Positions 1 through 12,454 of a DNA stretch of 64,000 nucleotides are shown here, piece by piece. The notes beneath the pieces were generated by a model, which saw only the letters and a program-made list of their open reading frames with translations, did not search any database and had not been told where the DNA came from. This DNA is from Pristionchus mayeri (Eukaryota; Nematoda; Chromadorea; Rhabditida; Neodiplogasteridae). Every line of letters begins with the position of its first letter. Position 1 is the first letter of the stretch. Made by a program: the position numbers and the translations under genes. The stretch spans positions 3,716,689 to 3,780,688 of the forward strand of contig BTRK01000002.1 of the NCBI GenBank assembly GCA_036245805.1, written 5' to 3'.

Positions 1-415
1 ATTTGCAAGTACATAGTACATATGTCGATACATTCTTAAAATACAGAATCGCTTTTTCACAATGACTGCAGATCAGATAACACGCGTCTTCTGAGAGATC
101 GCATGAAATCGAGACCCCCCTTTGACAAACAAAATTTTCAGGGTAGATAAGCGTAAGGCCCAGTAGCTTCCAGGAAATTTTGTAAAGCCTGGAATCTAAA
201 AGTGCCGAAAATCCGGCGCCGGCGATCTTGAAAATTCAAAAATGCATAAGTTCCTTCAAAATTGAGTAAAAAAGTCGAGCAAAAAACTAATTATTCGGAT
301 TGTTAAGATGAACACCTTTTCTGTTGACTGCTTCAAAAACTGCAAATGAAAATGACGAAAATTCGTTTTTGACCCTCGAAATTTATGGACTTTTACAGGT
401 CGTGGAAAAAATCGT

Positions 416-1001
416 TCCACGTTGTAACGAGCTCTCTACGGAATCGAAATCTACAACCTTTTCTACCCTACATAGAACAGTTTTCGTTTCGACTTACGAC
501 CATATTTTTCTGTAATTTTGCCTCATACACTGAAAATGACGGAATTTTTTCACAAATATTTTCAGATTTGTGCAGAAATTGAATTTCAGCTTCAGCCTTG
601 CAATATTTCACTTAGAATAGCTAGCAATCAACACTACTTCATTCTCAAGTAGTTTGAAGAGCATCCGAGAAAATTAAATTTTTCATCATTTTTTTCATTC
701 ATAGTCAGACAGGACAATTTTTTTCGAAAAAATAATATTTTCTCGGATGACCTTCAAACTACTTGAGAATGAAGTATCGATGATTCCTAGCTATTCTAAG
801 TGAAATATTGCAACTCTGACGCTGAAATTCTATTTCTACAAAAATCTGTAAATATGATTTTGTGAAAAAATACTGTCATTTTCAATGTTTGAGGCAAAAT
901 TACAGAAAAATAGGGTCGTAAATCGAAAAGAAAACTATTCTGTGTGGGGTAGAAAAGGTTGCAGATTTCGATTCCGTAGAGATCTCGTTACAACGTGGAC
1001 G
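416..1001. repeat. Foldback (long inverted repeat) element
   Basis: The left arm (about 416-692) reappears reverse-complemented at about 727-1001; for example the left stretch ACGTTGTAACGAGCTC is matched at the right end by GATCTCGTTACAACGT. The loop is only about 35 bp. Arms differ by scattered substitutions, so the copy is not brand new. There is no coding capacity beyond chance frames. The right arm ends about 20 bp before the mariner that follows. Positions 1-415 hold nothing I can identify. Confidence 0.8.
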
Positions 1002-1023
1002 CGTGATAAATCAATTATTCATA

Positions 1024-2249
1024 TTGGGGTGTCCGGAAAGTTCGTATAATGCTTAGGAAAAAAGTCAGTTCGCGATCAAATGCAGTGATTGCGCAATCTG
1101 TTTGTCAACAATCATTCTGACGTTGAGTATTGAGAGGATTTAATCAGTCTCCTAGTTGCTACATTGATTCTTGTGATGGACTCCCATCTCTACCTCCGAG
1201 CAGTTTTACTTCATTACTACCGTCTTGGCCGTGAAGGAGGCCCACTCTGCCCTGGCCCAGTCGGAAGGAGCTGACGCCCCCTCCATACCCTTCTGCTATA
1301 AGTGGTTCTCCCGCTTCAAGAAAGGGGAGTTTGGTCTCGATGATCAACCCCGCTCTGGACGCCCTCCATCCCTCGATCAGCCTCTCGTTCTCCGCACACT
1401 GTAGCGCAAGCCCATGGCCCAGTGTGCGTGAGTTGAAGAAGGATACTGGTACTCCCAGATCAACGGTGTCCGATATCCTCCATCGATCTGGGAAGAAGCC
1501 GAAACTCCCACAAGTGATTCCCCATGACCTCTCCCCCGAACAGCTGAAAAATCGTATTCAAGTCTGTCGGGAATTACTCCATCGTAGATCCAATCTTCGA
1601 TGGGTCAATTCCATCATCGATACAGATGAGAAGTGGATCACGTACGATAACCCTGTGAGGAGACTGCAATGGGTGGATGCAGATGAGAAGCCCACGCCCG
1701 TCCCGAAGAAGGAAGAGCACGGAAAGAAGGAACTCCTCTGCTTCTTCTTCTCAGTGCTCGGTCCCATCTACTGGGAGATCCTCGCCCCTGGCACCAGCAT
1801 CAATGCCGACCTCTTCTCTGAACAACTGGAAGATGTCGCGATCAGAGTCCCTCCCAGACTCCTGAACCAGGGCAAAATTTTTCTTCTGATGGACAATGCT
1901 CGCCCACATCGAGCGAAGATGACCCAGAAGAAAATGGACGAGCTGAAGATCGAGAGGATTCCCCATCCACCGTATTCCCCGGATCTCTCCCCATGCGATT
2001 ACCACTGCTTCCGCTCTCTCTCTGACTTCTGCAAAGGAAAGTTCAAGAATCGAGATGAAGTTGTGAGGGCTTTCGTGAACTGGGCGGTCTCGAAGAAACC
2101 CGCATTCTGGAAGAGAGGAATCGAGACCCTGTCCAATCGCTGGAGGGAGGTAGTGAGAAAGAAGGGGGCATACATTGGGCACTGAGAATTGTAAAGCATT
2201 GCATAAAAAATAAAAACAAAAAATTATACGAACTTTCCGGACACCCCAA
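1024..2249 (+). mobile_element. Tc1/mariner-class DNA transposon (mariner), decayed
   Basis: A perfect 26-bp terminal inverted repeat, TTGGGGTGTCCGGAAAGTTC..., occupies 1024-1049 and, inverted, 2224-2249. Both ends are flanked by TA (1022-1023 and 2250-2251), the target duplication of Tc1/mariner elements. Length is 1226 bp, typical for mariner. The single transposase reading frame lies between the ends and is frameshifted, so this copy cannot move itself. Confidence 0.93.
1176..2185 (+). pseudogene. Mariner transposase, frameshifted near the N-terminus
   Basis: The C-terminal two thirds is open from 1331 to the stop at 2185. It carries the mariner DD34D catalytic triad: first Asp in DTDEKW, second in LMDNARPH, third in SPDLSPCDYH, with exactly 34 residues between the last two. 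The N-terminal DNA-binding part starts at ATG 1176 (MDSHLYLRAVLLHYY), shifts frame near 1255 into WFSRFKKGEFGLDDQPRSGR, which is the mariner helix-turn-helix linker, and meets a TAG at 1402-1404 before the catalytic frame takes over. At least two indels are therefore needed to explain it. Both ends of the element are intact, so it could still be moved by another copy's transposase. Confidence 0.9.
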
Positions 2250-2416
2250 TATATACTCCACTTGCGTACAGCTCTATATCGAATAGACTTCATATCAGAA
2301 ATGTTTTCCACTATAAATATTTTAGAGAATCAAAATACAATTGTACAACTGCATAGTTTTCCTTTGTGAATAAGAAAAAAAAGTTTAATAAGTCGATCCT
2401 GCACACGAAATGAACA

Positions 2417-3623
2417 TACAGTACCGTCGGAAAGTCAGTGGACACTTTTTGAATCTTTTGTAACTTATTGCCCTGGAAAGAGATCATTCTAGCACTAAGG
2501 TGTTATGTACCAAATCCTTCGGAGATTATGATCATGATATTGATGTATGACGAAATTGTCTATTTCTTTCGTAGTGATGACGCAATCAAACAACACTTTT
2601 TCAAAACGGCATTATTCTTACATAGATTTTTTCCTGCTCGCCATACTTTCTGAGATTGGAGATATGACTGAGGCCTACCCAGAATTAATTTTTGACATCG
2701 CTGCTCGGTCGCACATTTGCTGCAGCCTTGCTGCAATATCGAGTTCGAAAATTCAAAACTCGGCTTCTAGACATGCTAGAGACTCGATTAAAGCATAAAA
2801 ATGATCGTCGTCATGAGTACAGATGATCTTGATATTATGAAAGTAACATCGCATAATTTACCCTCAGTGCAGGAAAAAAATCATTTTTTTTGCATGACCA
2901 TTTTTTGGACATCCATAGCTGTGTGGAAAATGTGTGTAGAAATCTGGTTTTTACATAGGGATGTTCAAAATGTATCGGATTCCCAAATTTTAGAGCGAAT
3001 CGATATCTTTCCTGACGCGGGCGTTCGTTTTTCGGAGGTATACTAGGATCGGGAAACACCCCCCCCCCCCCATTTTGAACATTCCTATGTAAAAACCAGA
3101 TTTTTTGTTATGGAAAAAAAAAATTGTCATGCAAAAAAAATGATTTTTTTCCTGCACTGAGGGTAAATTATGCGATTTTGTTTTCATAATATCAAGATCA
3201 TATGTTCTCATGATGACGATCATTTTTATGCTTTAATCGAGTCTCTAGCATGTCAAGAAGCCGATTTCTGAATTTTCGACCTCGATATTGCAACAAGGCT
3301 GCAGCAAATGTGCTACCGAGCAGCAACGTCAAAAATTAATTCTGGGTAGGCCTCAGTCATATCTCCAATCTCAGAAAGTATGGGGAGCAGGAAAAAATCT
3401 ATATAACAATAATGCCGTTTTGAAAAAGTGTTGTTTGATTTCGTCATCACTATGATAGAAATAGACAATTTCGTCATACATCAATATCATGATCAATCTC
3501 CGATGGATTTGGTACATAACACCTTAGTGCTAGAATGATCTCTTTCCAGGGCAATAAGTTACAAAAGATTCAAAAAGTGTTTCCGACGGTACTGTAGGTT
3601 TTTGACTTTCCGACGGTACTGTA
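2417..3623. repeat. Foldback element with TACAGTACCGTCGG ends
   Basis: A 1.2-kb palindrome. The left end TACAGTACCGTCGGAAAGT is inverted at 3605-3623 as ACTTTCCGACGGTACTGTA. The arms (about 2417-2975 and 3070-3623) are closely similar, for example CCTTAGTGCTAGAATGATC on the right against GATCATTCTAGCACTAAGG on the left. The loop around 3058-3070 has a run of 13 C. The right terminus carries a second, partial copy of the end sequence at about 3580-3596. No transposase frame is present. The termini resemble those of the foldback at 31502-32956. Confidence 0.85.
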
Positions 3624-4431
3624 GGTTCTGCAGGATTTCTTTAAAAAGAGGATGAATCGAGATATATGATGAGTGGGAAGCAGACCTAAAGGCACGGTTC
3701 CAGTACTTACAGCATTATACGAATAGGATAAAAGAAGACGTAACACGGCTGAATTTTAGGGAGTCACACTTCAAAGATATTTTCGCATTACTAACAAACA
3801 TAATGTAATAATAGCTCACAAAATTCGGTAGCTTTTTAGGAAATCATTCATCCGAAAGAAAATGTTTTAAGCTCCATTTTGATGAATGGAACAATGATTT
3901 TACATGTTTATGAAACACGACGGTTCAATGACGTATATTATGATCTTTATCTTTGCGATCATCTGTGCACTAAATGCGACTCATTAGTTCTTCATCTTAT
4001 ATGCGTTCCAATGGGTACGGTAGTTCAGATTTGATTCATCTTTCAGGTCGTCTTTCCAAATATTCTGGAAAGTGCTTTGTTGGAGCAAATCTCTGGCACA
4101 ATACTAACCATATCCATATTCACTGCACGCGTCTGAGCTCGTCCGCCTTTCACGACATCGCTGTCCGCATTTGTTCCAAAGCTGAGCATCGACGGGAACT
4201 GCAATTCATTGCAATAGAATTAAAAATCTTGCCAAGGCCTTGGGGATATTTCCTCCATATAGTGCAACTTCGCAATTTGAATTTAGGCAGCATCGACTAA
4301 CCCATTTGATGCCGAGGCCGTTTCCGGTAGTCATGACGTCCTGAAATGATTCAAATCAGATAAAATCATGAAATGATTCAAATCACATAAAATCAGTTTG
4401 ATTGAGGTATCTTTCACTTCTCACAGAATAT
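3624..4431. other. Intergenic, no gene supported
   Basis: About 800 bp between a foldback element and the 3' end of the membrane-protein gene. A minus-strand stretch near 4105-4210 can be read as a short cysteine-rich peptide (motif CGQRCRERR) behind a possible acceptor, but nothing joins it to other exons and I do not call it. Confidence 0.4.
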
Positions 4432-7400
4432 TTACACACAGTAAATGACAAACTGACCCATGTGGTTTGGCGAGTAGACAAAATCAAAGGCTCGCATCGT
4501 GGTGCTTTTTAAGGATCGGAAAAAACATGTATTTTTAAATTTAGTAAAAAATATTTTTTCTGCAAAACAAACCCGGTTTTTCTTCACGACTTTCTTAGTT
4601 GGCTCTTCGTGTTCAACCTTCTTCTGCTCATCTTTCGCTGCGTTGTTCGCCTCCCACTCATCCTTGTCTTTTTTCATCGTTCGCTTCTTGAGGTAGTAGG
4701 CTCGACAATTCGGAATTGCAACCAGAATCAGAGCGACAACTGAACATGCTCACGAAATGTGGAAATTGTAAACATCCGAAAATCTTGGAAAATTAAATAC
4801 CGAGCAATGATACGACAATGATGACAGCGGTAGTGATTCCTCCTGCTTTGAAAGCGGCATCCTTTTTCTCCTCGTGCTTTCGAATTGCATTATTATTGTT
4901 AGTGGGATCTGAATTGTACTCCAATTAAACATGGGACGACTAATTTATGATTATACTGCGAACTCACATTCACATACAAATGTTGCATCTTCTACCAAAA
5001 AGACCTTTCCATCAATCGTATATTCGAATTTTCCAGTGTCGGTGTTGCAGGATACTTCGACTGGTTTCAGTGATGGATGAAGCCTGAATGTCTGATTATT
5101 ATCTTCACATTGTTTTTGTTCACTTCAAGGATCCGCCTGCATGACAATCCGGCAGGTGATTTGTCTGAATATAATGTTTTTTTTCTCATATTTTGTCGAT
5201 GCTTCTCAAAACTATGTATACACGTATGGACATCATTGTACCAATGTGCCTTTCCTGACTGAGCTGACGGGAATCTTCTTGAATTCATGACATCTCACTG
5301 TAATTTTCTTGCACTTTCTATTCAAATTGTTCAGGTAACTTACACTCTTTCGCACAGCGGACCTCCGCTCCTTTTCTTCTTATGACTACGTCCTTGCCCA
5401 AGTGATTAATTGTCCATTGCGTAAGGTATCCGTCATTTTTGCATTTGAACTGAGCACCGATCTTTGCTTTCTTGTTAATTTCAAGGAACTTATGAGAATC
5501 AGGGCACTGTTAAATCATCGTTTCAATTAACTACCGAACCTATCTTACTTACTGGGAGGATTAGGAGTATCTTGGTCCGGCTCTGTAAATTTCGAGTCTT
5601 CACTCGACATTTGGATGGTATTCACTTTGTAGTTGCAGAACAATTTAGCTGCAATTGACCATTTCTAATCTAATCCAAAATATACAGTTAAAGGAGGAGT
5701 AAAGGCAATATTCATTTTTGAAGCTTTCTTATGCAAGCCGTATATCTCCCCAACGATTGTCACATTGATATCTCCATTCCGAACAGAGTTACCGAAAGTT
5801 GGATGGGAGCCAAATCAGGGAAAGCACAGGCAAAGAGTGAGAGTGCATGCGACTTGAAGGGAGTTATTTCACTAATTGAAACATATTTAATCCTGGCGCG
5901 CGTTTGCATTTACTCCTCCTTTAAGAATTTACCATCAGCGACGCATCGAACGTATACGCGATCGTCATGGTCTATTGGAATCGATCCTTCCTAAAATTAG
6001 GGATTCATTTTATATTTCTCAAAATCTCCCCACAAATGCCCCCAGAAAGAATATATAAATTATAAATTATTTTCGAACTCTAACCTCAGATATCGTGAAT
6101 TTATCATTCACACACTTAATCTCTGTCATGCTCTTATACGATACTGAACCTTCCAAGCGATATCTGTAAATTCATAACACTTTTCAAGGATGATCTCGAT
6201 CGAGCTGTTACTCCATTCGTGGGAAGGTGGCATCACACTTGAAACTTCCAATGCTGTATTCAAGCTGCAGATGGGCAGATTGAATATTTTCAGGAAATTC
6301 TGATAACCTTCGAGTAGACATGATCTGGATTCCAATACTCGTCTCTCATGAACTTCAACATGTACGGGTTGCAGTTTACTGAAATATGCAAGCGCTATAG
6401 AACTACTGAATTTAATTAAACAATGAACGGTTAAACGTTGAAGTGTAGATACATGGCCAATTAATTCCGCACTTTTTTCAATGGATTGAAAAGTCTACCA
6501 AATGCACCAAATGTGTATGCATTTTTCACTTGCTTACTTTCTGAGTTGGATCCAGCAGCTTTACTTCAAATGTGCATTTCAGAGGTGATCCATTTTTATC
6601 GATCAAGTCTGCAAAAAATAGAAAATTATAATTTTTTTTTGAGAAATGTCCACAATTTTAATGAAGAAATACTATTATTAATGTTCCTGATTTTGGTAAT
6701 AAAGATTCGTTTAATATTTGGATCTGTTAGAGCGTTAGCCAGCCCTGGTCATAATATGAAAATATTCGCACAAAAAATATTTTTATTCGGTGGGCTCGGT
6801 CGAGAGTAAAACTGTTTGGTGTATTTCGGTTAGCAGTATTCGATAATATACGTTCATACTTGTTGCTGATTTTGTTATGTCATGTATTATTGTGCCAATT
6901 GTGCTGACAAGCTTGTACTTGCCCGTCACTTGTCCATTCTCAAGCACGCATTCAAAAGTTGCGAGATCGCGGTATTTTGATAAATGAGAGAATATAATCG
7001 ACGTAGTTTGCGTATTCATGCTCTCGATAGATACGCGCATCCAGTAGTGCGTATACGAGCTGCAAACAATGATTTGTTTAAAAAATTAAAGTCAATACTG
7101 TTTTAAACCATTTAAATCTCACTGGAAGCGTATGATCGCAGGGCAGTCGTTGTTTACTTCAGTGTTCTTAGTAACTATTTCGGCTTCCGCTGCTTCAGTA
7201 AAAGCGGCGCCAACGGTAGTGCACGAGTCGGGAATAACACATTTCTGATTTTTTTTGCTCTTCATAAGAATTTTTTTCAAAAAGCTGGAGGTGCACAATT
7301 TCCTAACATTATTGTCTAAAATTTATTTTAAAGTTCCTCCGAGAACCAAAAATTACTCCCTTTATTATTGTTTTAAACGTTGAAATTGAGCGTAAACGTT

Positions 7401-8967
7401 GAAATTGAGCGTAAAATAGGGCTCGTAGCGATAATATGGGAAATATAGAATGGATTGAACCGCACGATCGTGGTAGGATAGAGACAATTTCAAATAGTAA
7501 TTACTGTAGGGTCGTATTCATAGCTGTCCAGAAATGGCGGCGAGGGTGAGGGGGTGAGGTGCACAAGGCATCATTGTGAAAATCGATAGTAAGTCATGGG
7601 TAGGTCAAGACTAAGTACAATAACCGCTACCGTAACCGTGATTATTGAGAACTGACTTTATTTTCAAAGATACAAGATACCGTACTCAATCGGTCCTACT
7701 GTACCCATACCGTAACCCAGTGTACAGTACCCCTAGCTACCGTAATCCACATCACTGCGGTCAATCGTAAATTGACTTTTTCCACAACATTTTCCGATGA
7801 TTTGATTCTTGCTCTATACCGTAACCAATCGATTGTACATTAACCCCAGATACCGTGCACAGCTACCGTAACCCAGATTATCGCGAACTGTCTTTATTTT
7901 TAAAAATTCCTGGTACCGTGCTCAATCGATTCTACATTATGCACGTCACTACCGTAACCCACTTCATTGGATACATTTTTCTAAAAATCCAAAATCGATC
8001 TCAAAATTATTTTTAAGTATCCTACCGTATATGTAATTATCATTTTACGATCCATTTTGGATTTTTAGAAAAATGTTTGAAATATTTAGAAAAAATGTTT
8101 TACCAAATGGACTGAATTTGACCCACGAAATTGGGTTACGGTAGTTACTTGCCTACTGTGGAAACGATTGGGCATGGTACCGATTGTGACGTCAAAAAAA
8201 GTAAAGTCATTTCGCGATAATATGTGTTACGGTAGTGGTATACGGTATATGGGGTTACTGTACCATCGATTATGTACGGTATAGAGCACGACTTTTTGGG
8301 AAAGAAGTCAGTTTACGATTGACCGCAGTTGTGTGGATTACGGTAGCAAGGGGTACTATACACTGGGGTACGGTATGGGTACAGTAGGATCGATTGTGTA
8401 CGGTATATTGACTTTCTGAAAATAAAGTTAGTTCGCGATAATCGGGGTTACGGTAGCGTCATACGGTATCCGGGGTACTGTACGATCGATTGGGTACTGT
8501 ACTTAGTTTTGATCTACCATGACACAAATTGACTGTGTACATATTGAATTTAATTGCATGTCGTCGGAAATTACTGTAAGCGCGGAAGATCAGAGTCATT
8601 TTCTCTTCCTTTTTCTCTTTTGAGACCGGTCATTAGGGATCTTTAGAGAGAATAGGCGAGAGAACATAGGAGAGAGAGCACAGGCTTGGCCAGTGGGTAT
8701 CCAGTTAACGTGGGCGGAGCTTAGGCCCAGCGCCCTGACCAGTGGGTGGCGCGTTGCCCAACAAGAGGTTGAAAGCAAGAGTAGGTAGGGGTCGGGGAAG
8801 AGGCTTCGTAAAGATTATGTTAAGGATGCTTCCTGCGGCCTGACAAATTCTCTGTAGTTTGCGTTTCTTACGTAGATTTTTCCGCATTCAGGCAGGTTGC
8901 TTTTCTGCGCGGCGAGAGGCGCCGCTGCCAGGACGAACAGGAAAATGTGTGCTGCGAGTTTAATCAT
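4432..8967 (-). CDS. Type I single-pass membrane protein with repeated cysteine modules (unrecognised family), 12 exons
   Basis: Exons, in order of transcription: 8967-8872, 7244-7123, 7059-6860, 6608-6538, 6324-6212, 6163-6085, 5990-5933, 5648-5553, 5506-5346, 5083-4968, 4908-4801, 4739-4432; about 508 residues. The start follows a TTTTTCAG acceptor by 4 bp. Exon 1 encodes a signal peptide (MIKLAAHIFLFVLAAAPLAA), exon 2 opens KCVIPDSCTT. Later exons repeat a short module around one cysteine, seen as FECVLENG, LKCTFEV, FKCDATF, IKCVND, VRCVAD, FKCKNDG and VSCNTD, which looks like small beta domains outside the cell. Exons 11-12 encode the membrane span (GGITTAVIIVVSLLG then VVALILVAIP) and a tail rich in Lys and Glu (YYLKKRTMKKDKDEWE). 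All junctions keep phase except exon 8 to 9, which is off by one, so one boundary there is wrong or the gene is damaged. I do not recognise the family; the role could be a receptor or cell-surface adhesion protein. Confidence 0.72.
5688..5924. repeat. MITE with TTAA ends inside an intron
   Basis: Ends TTAAAGGAGGAGTAAA (5688 onward) and TTTACTCCTCCTTTAA (to 5924) are perfect inverted repeats with TTAA at both outer edges, the target preferred by piggyBac-type elements. It sits in intron 7 of the membrane-protein gene, starting only about 10 bp from the 5' splice site on the minus strand; removing it leaves a normal intron of about 50 bp. The interior has no coding frame. Confidence 0.78.
7595..8523. 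repeat. Foldback element rich in TACCGTAACCC motifs, in intron 1
   Basis: An imperfect 0.93-kb palindrome centred near 8040. The left arm carries many copies of TACCGTAACC and GTACAGTACCC; the right arm carries GGTTACGGTA and GGGTACTGTAC in reverse order. Ends are TGGGTAGGTCAAGACTAAGT on the left and ACTTAGTTTTGATCTACCAT on the right. It fills most of the first intron (7245-8871) of the membrane-protein gene. A loose relative of the motif occurs at 9535-9690. Confidence 0.75.
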
Positions 8968-9176
8968 CGTCCTGAAAAATGATGAAAAATGAAAAAATAG
9001 CATTTAGAGATGGAAAAATCGTGATAGTGTTTATGTACTAAAGATATCACGAGTAATCAAAAACAAAAAAAAGTAGAAAAAAAGAAAAAACGAGAGAAAC
9101 GAACCTCACTGCGCGCGCATCCGACCGATTGGAGTGAAATGAAATGTGGGAAGTGAGGGGAGGAGGACGAGACGAG

Positions 9177-9185
9177 CCTTTTATA
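9177..9185 (-). promoter_or_regulatory. TATA box for the membrane-protein gene
   Basis: On the minus strand CTATAAAAGGC reads as a canonical TATA box, about 210 bp upstream of the start codon at 8967. A trans-splice-like acceptor (TTTTTCAG) lies 5 bp before the ATG, so the transcript probably carries an outron that is removed. This is a sequence match only. Confidence 0.55.
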
Positions 9186-9910
9186 GGTCATTGTGTGAAT
9201 GCTAATTGAGTTATGTTAAAGGGATCGGACGTGCGAAAGATGAATAAACAACATACAGGGGGGGGGGGGGAATTCAAAAGAACATTTCTGAAATCGAATA
9301 TGTAAGAAGGTGGATTCGAGGTGGAAGGTGGAGCAGCTGCTAACAAAAATACAGAACATAAAGCATAGTCTTTGATGTGAACCCTCTCAAGTAATCCGTC
9401 AAGTCAAAAGGTCAGATGACAAGATATGCGCTATAGGATGGACACGACATCATACAAACTGGATGTTTCCCATTTCCCATCGTTTGTAATGGCTTTTTGC
9501 ATTATGTCAGGAAGCTACTGTACCGATTTGCAGTATATAATTACCGTAACCTGAAACAGTTCTTTGGGGACAATTGCGTTCCACGTGCTAAACTTGTCAA
9601 AGCAGTTTTAATCGATTTAAAAATTGTTGTACCGTAACCTCTTTTCGCGTTTTATCTTGAAGAATCGCAAACTGGCTTTATTTTAAAACGATGTTTTGTT
9701 ATAACAAACGAATTTCTGTATGAGCGCGATAGCTTGCTCACTCGCATGTTCCATGTTCGGATGCTTTATGGTGTGACCCGGGAGGTTACCGATCAGTGCA
9801 CTATCACACTGCGTGTTTCGTAAGCCGAATATTGTTTCCAATTATCTCACCAATCAAGTTGACCTGTGGTTTTGCAATAGAGTTCTAAATAAGGAAGGAC
9901 TCTATAAAAT
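9186..9910. other. Upstream region with homopolymer and TACCGTAACC-like DNA, no gene
   Basis: Contains a run of 12 G at about 9259-9270 and degenerate copies of the TACCGTAACC motif near 9541 and 9632. No exon-like coding stretch was found on either strand. Confidence 0.45.
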
Positions 9911-10243
9911 GTGACAACTGCACAACAAATCGCCGTTCGCTTGCGGTTCGACGTAGCGATTGGGGAGTTGCTTCATTGTTACCAGTATGTGCTACCCTAC
10001 ATTTGCATATATAAATCTTGTTACGACGCGATCATGTCTTTCAACGTATAGGGGGTCATGGAAATGTACATTCCATGACCCCCTTATACGCTGATTTGCA
10101 GTGAAACTCATGTTCGCCTGGTAACAATATTTATATATGCAAATGTAGGGGAGCACATACTGGTAACAATGAAGCAACTCCCCAATCGCTACGTCGAACC
10201 GCAAGCGAACGGCGATTTGTTGTGCAGTTGTCACCCCCCCCCC
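9911..10243. repeat. Foldback MITE, about 330 bp, nearly perfect
   Basis: The arm GTGACAACTGCACAACAAAT at 9911 is exactly inverted at about 10222-10241, and the next 110 bp of each arm match almost base for base. The centre is itself a hairpin (GGGGGTCATGGAA ... TTCCATGACCCCC). The right end runs into 18 C. A diverged copy of one arm and centre is present at 32965-33122. Identity of the arms suggests recent insertion. Confidence 0.88.
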
Positions 10244-11365
10244 CCCCCCCATAAAATGCCCATGCTCTCACTCATCTGAACTGTGCATACAAAGATGTGG
10301 AGAGCAAAGCATATTGACCATCACTCGCATTTATGCAATCTCTGTCTTACCCTATCGGCACAATTCACTACTCATTTTAAAAAAAGGGTTCCCACGAGTC
10401 TCGCGGACAACAAACTGGCACCATGGGGTTATAGAGGGCGCTTTTCCGATCAGAAATCACTTGGTTTCATGTTAAATAAATGTCTATAAGTTGCAAAATT
10501 AATTTCTAAAGTTCATTGAAAATGCAGGCAAATGGAAAATACTGTAGCTATTCAAGCCATTGATTGAGTAAAATGCCGCTGGATTAGGAAAAGACGGAAT
10601 TTCGAGATGCACGCTGCATTACACCACGTTGCTTAGCATCGCTTTTCTTCGTTATTATTGAGTTTAATGGATTTTTAATGTGAAAATATGGATTGTGCGA
10701 TCGAGTTTAATGTAATTTACATAAAGATATAGTCGAATTAGGCAAATAGTGCGTTGCGCAGAATTTAGGGAAAGCCACCGTACAGTACTCAGCATGCAGT
10801 ACAATCGTTGTGAGAGTCCATGATTCTGTTTATTGGTAACCCTTTTTTAAAGGGCAATACCTGAAACTCAAGACGAATTAGAATGTTAACGATTCTCACA
10901 TGTCAATTTACTCCCCGAACTGTTTTCTGCTGCGACTCCCCCATCGCCACTCGTCCCTGCTGCTGCAGCCCAGACGCCAGCCGAGAATCCGCAAGGCTGA
11001 GCAACCACAGAGAACGAGCGAGCAGCTCGAAGATTATATGAGATAAAGTACATTGATCACATGTACACTTCGCAGCGATTTTCTAAATTATCTCTTGTTT
11101 CATACACTTACATGATGCATTTCGCTACATTATGAAAACATTGCGAAGACGTGTTCGCCCTCATCACTATCGATTACGGTCTCGATGATATGCACACCAT
11201 AGTCATGTTTCTTATGTTAAGGCCTTCCAAGCATAACTGCAATACATTTGATCAAATCTCGATGACATTAACACCATTGTAACGAGATTGCATTTATCCT
11301 CGCATCTACATTATCTTGTGATAAGGAATATGAGAAATTCATTTATCAAATTTTAATTTATTTGG
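10244..11365. other. Intergenic, no gene supported
   Basis: About 1.1 kb between two foldback elements. Short open frames exist but show no splice-compatible partners or recognisable motifs. Nothing else was noted. Confidence 0.4.
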
Positions 11366-11379
11366 ATGATCGACACAAT

Positions 11380-12449
11380 CGGCTTGTTTAATCTGTCAGA
11401 AATGTGCGAGAAAAGTTGCGTAAAAGTTCGCGAACTTCTGATTCTCTCCTGTTCGTGTACTCTCTCTCTTTCTCTAACCAGGTCGTTGAAAAGTTCACGA
11501 ACTTTTCGACGAACTATGTTCGAAAATCATACTTTTCTTTTGTTTTACTTATTTTTATAAACTATATTTGCTTTTAACTTATGACTTCTTATAATGACAA
11601 CCTTCCCTTAGCTGGAATAGCTTCAGAATACAGCGTAGTGAAAGTAAACAGGGTTGGAGTATTTTTTTCGAAAATGGGTCACCACTTTCCCCACCCTGTA
11701 ATGTCAAGCTATTCCATCAGAGGGAAGGTTGTTCTTATAAGCAGTCATAAGTTGAAAGCAAAAATAATTGATAAAAATAAGTAAACAAAAGAAAAGTACG
11801 AATTTCGAACATAGTTCGTCGAAAAGTTCGTGAACTTTTCAAGGAGCTGCGTGAAAAGTTAGAGAAAGGCGATTGAGCACGCGTTCTTGAGAGAGGGAAA
11901 AGGAAGCAGTGATTGTTTACTTCCTTTTCCCTCTCTCAAGAATGCGTGCTCTCTCGCCTTTCTCTAACTTTTCACGCAGCTCCTTGAAAAGTTCGTTAAA
12001 AACCGGCATTAATTCGTTCGAAATTCGTACTTTTCTTTTGTTTTACTTTTTTTTATCAATTATTTTTGCTCTTAACTTATGACTGCGTATAAGAACAACC
12101 TTCCCTCTGATGGAATAGCTTGACATTACAGGGTGGGGAAAGTGGTGACCCATTTTCGAAAAAAATACTCCAACCCTGTTTACTTTCACTACGCTGTATT
12201 CTGAAGCTATTCCAGCTAAGGGAAGGTTGTCATTATAAGAAATCATAAGTTAAAAGCAAAAATAGTTTATAAAAGTAAGTAAAACAAAAGAAAAGTATGA
12301 TTTTCGAACACAGTTCGTCGAAAAGTTCGTGAACTTTTCATCGACCTGGTTAGAGAAAGAGAGAGAGCATGCGAAATGGAGAGAATCAGAAGTTCGCGAA
12401 CTTTTTACGCAACTTTTTCTCGCACATTTCTGACAGATTAAACAGGCCG
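11380..12449. repeat. Large foldback element abutting the 3' end of ODC
   Basis: A 1.07-kb palindrome, centre near 11915. The end motif TGTTTAATCTGTCAGAAATG on the left matches CATTTCTGACAGATTAAACA on the right. Inner arms share the same 270-bp stretch around GGTTGGAGTATTTTTTTCGA and its complement. The right end stops about 6 bp beyond the ODC stop codon (complement of 12455-12457), so it inserted at, or supplies, the 3' untranslated region. A 120-bp relative with the same ends lies at 29385-29508. Confidence 0.86.
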
Positions 12450-12454
12450 AATAT

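Noticed and set aside
3974..4300. A 108-codon plus-strand frame
   Set aside because: No motif, no splice partners, codon use looks random, and it overlaps a possible but equally weak minus-strand peptide.
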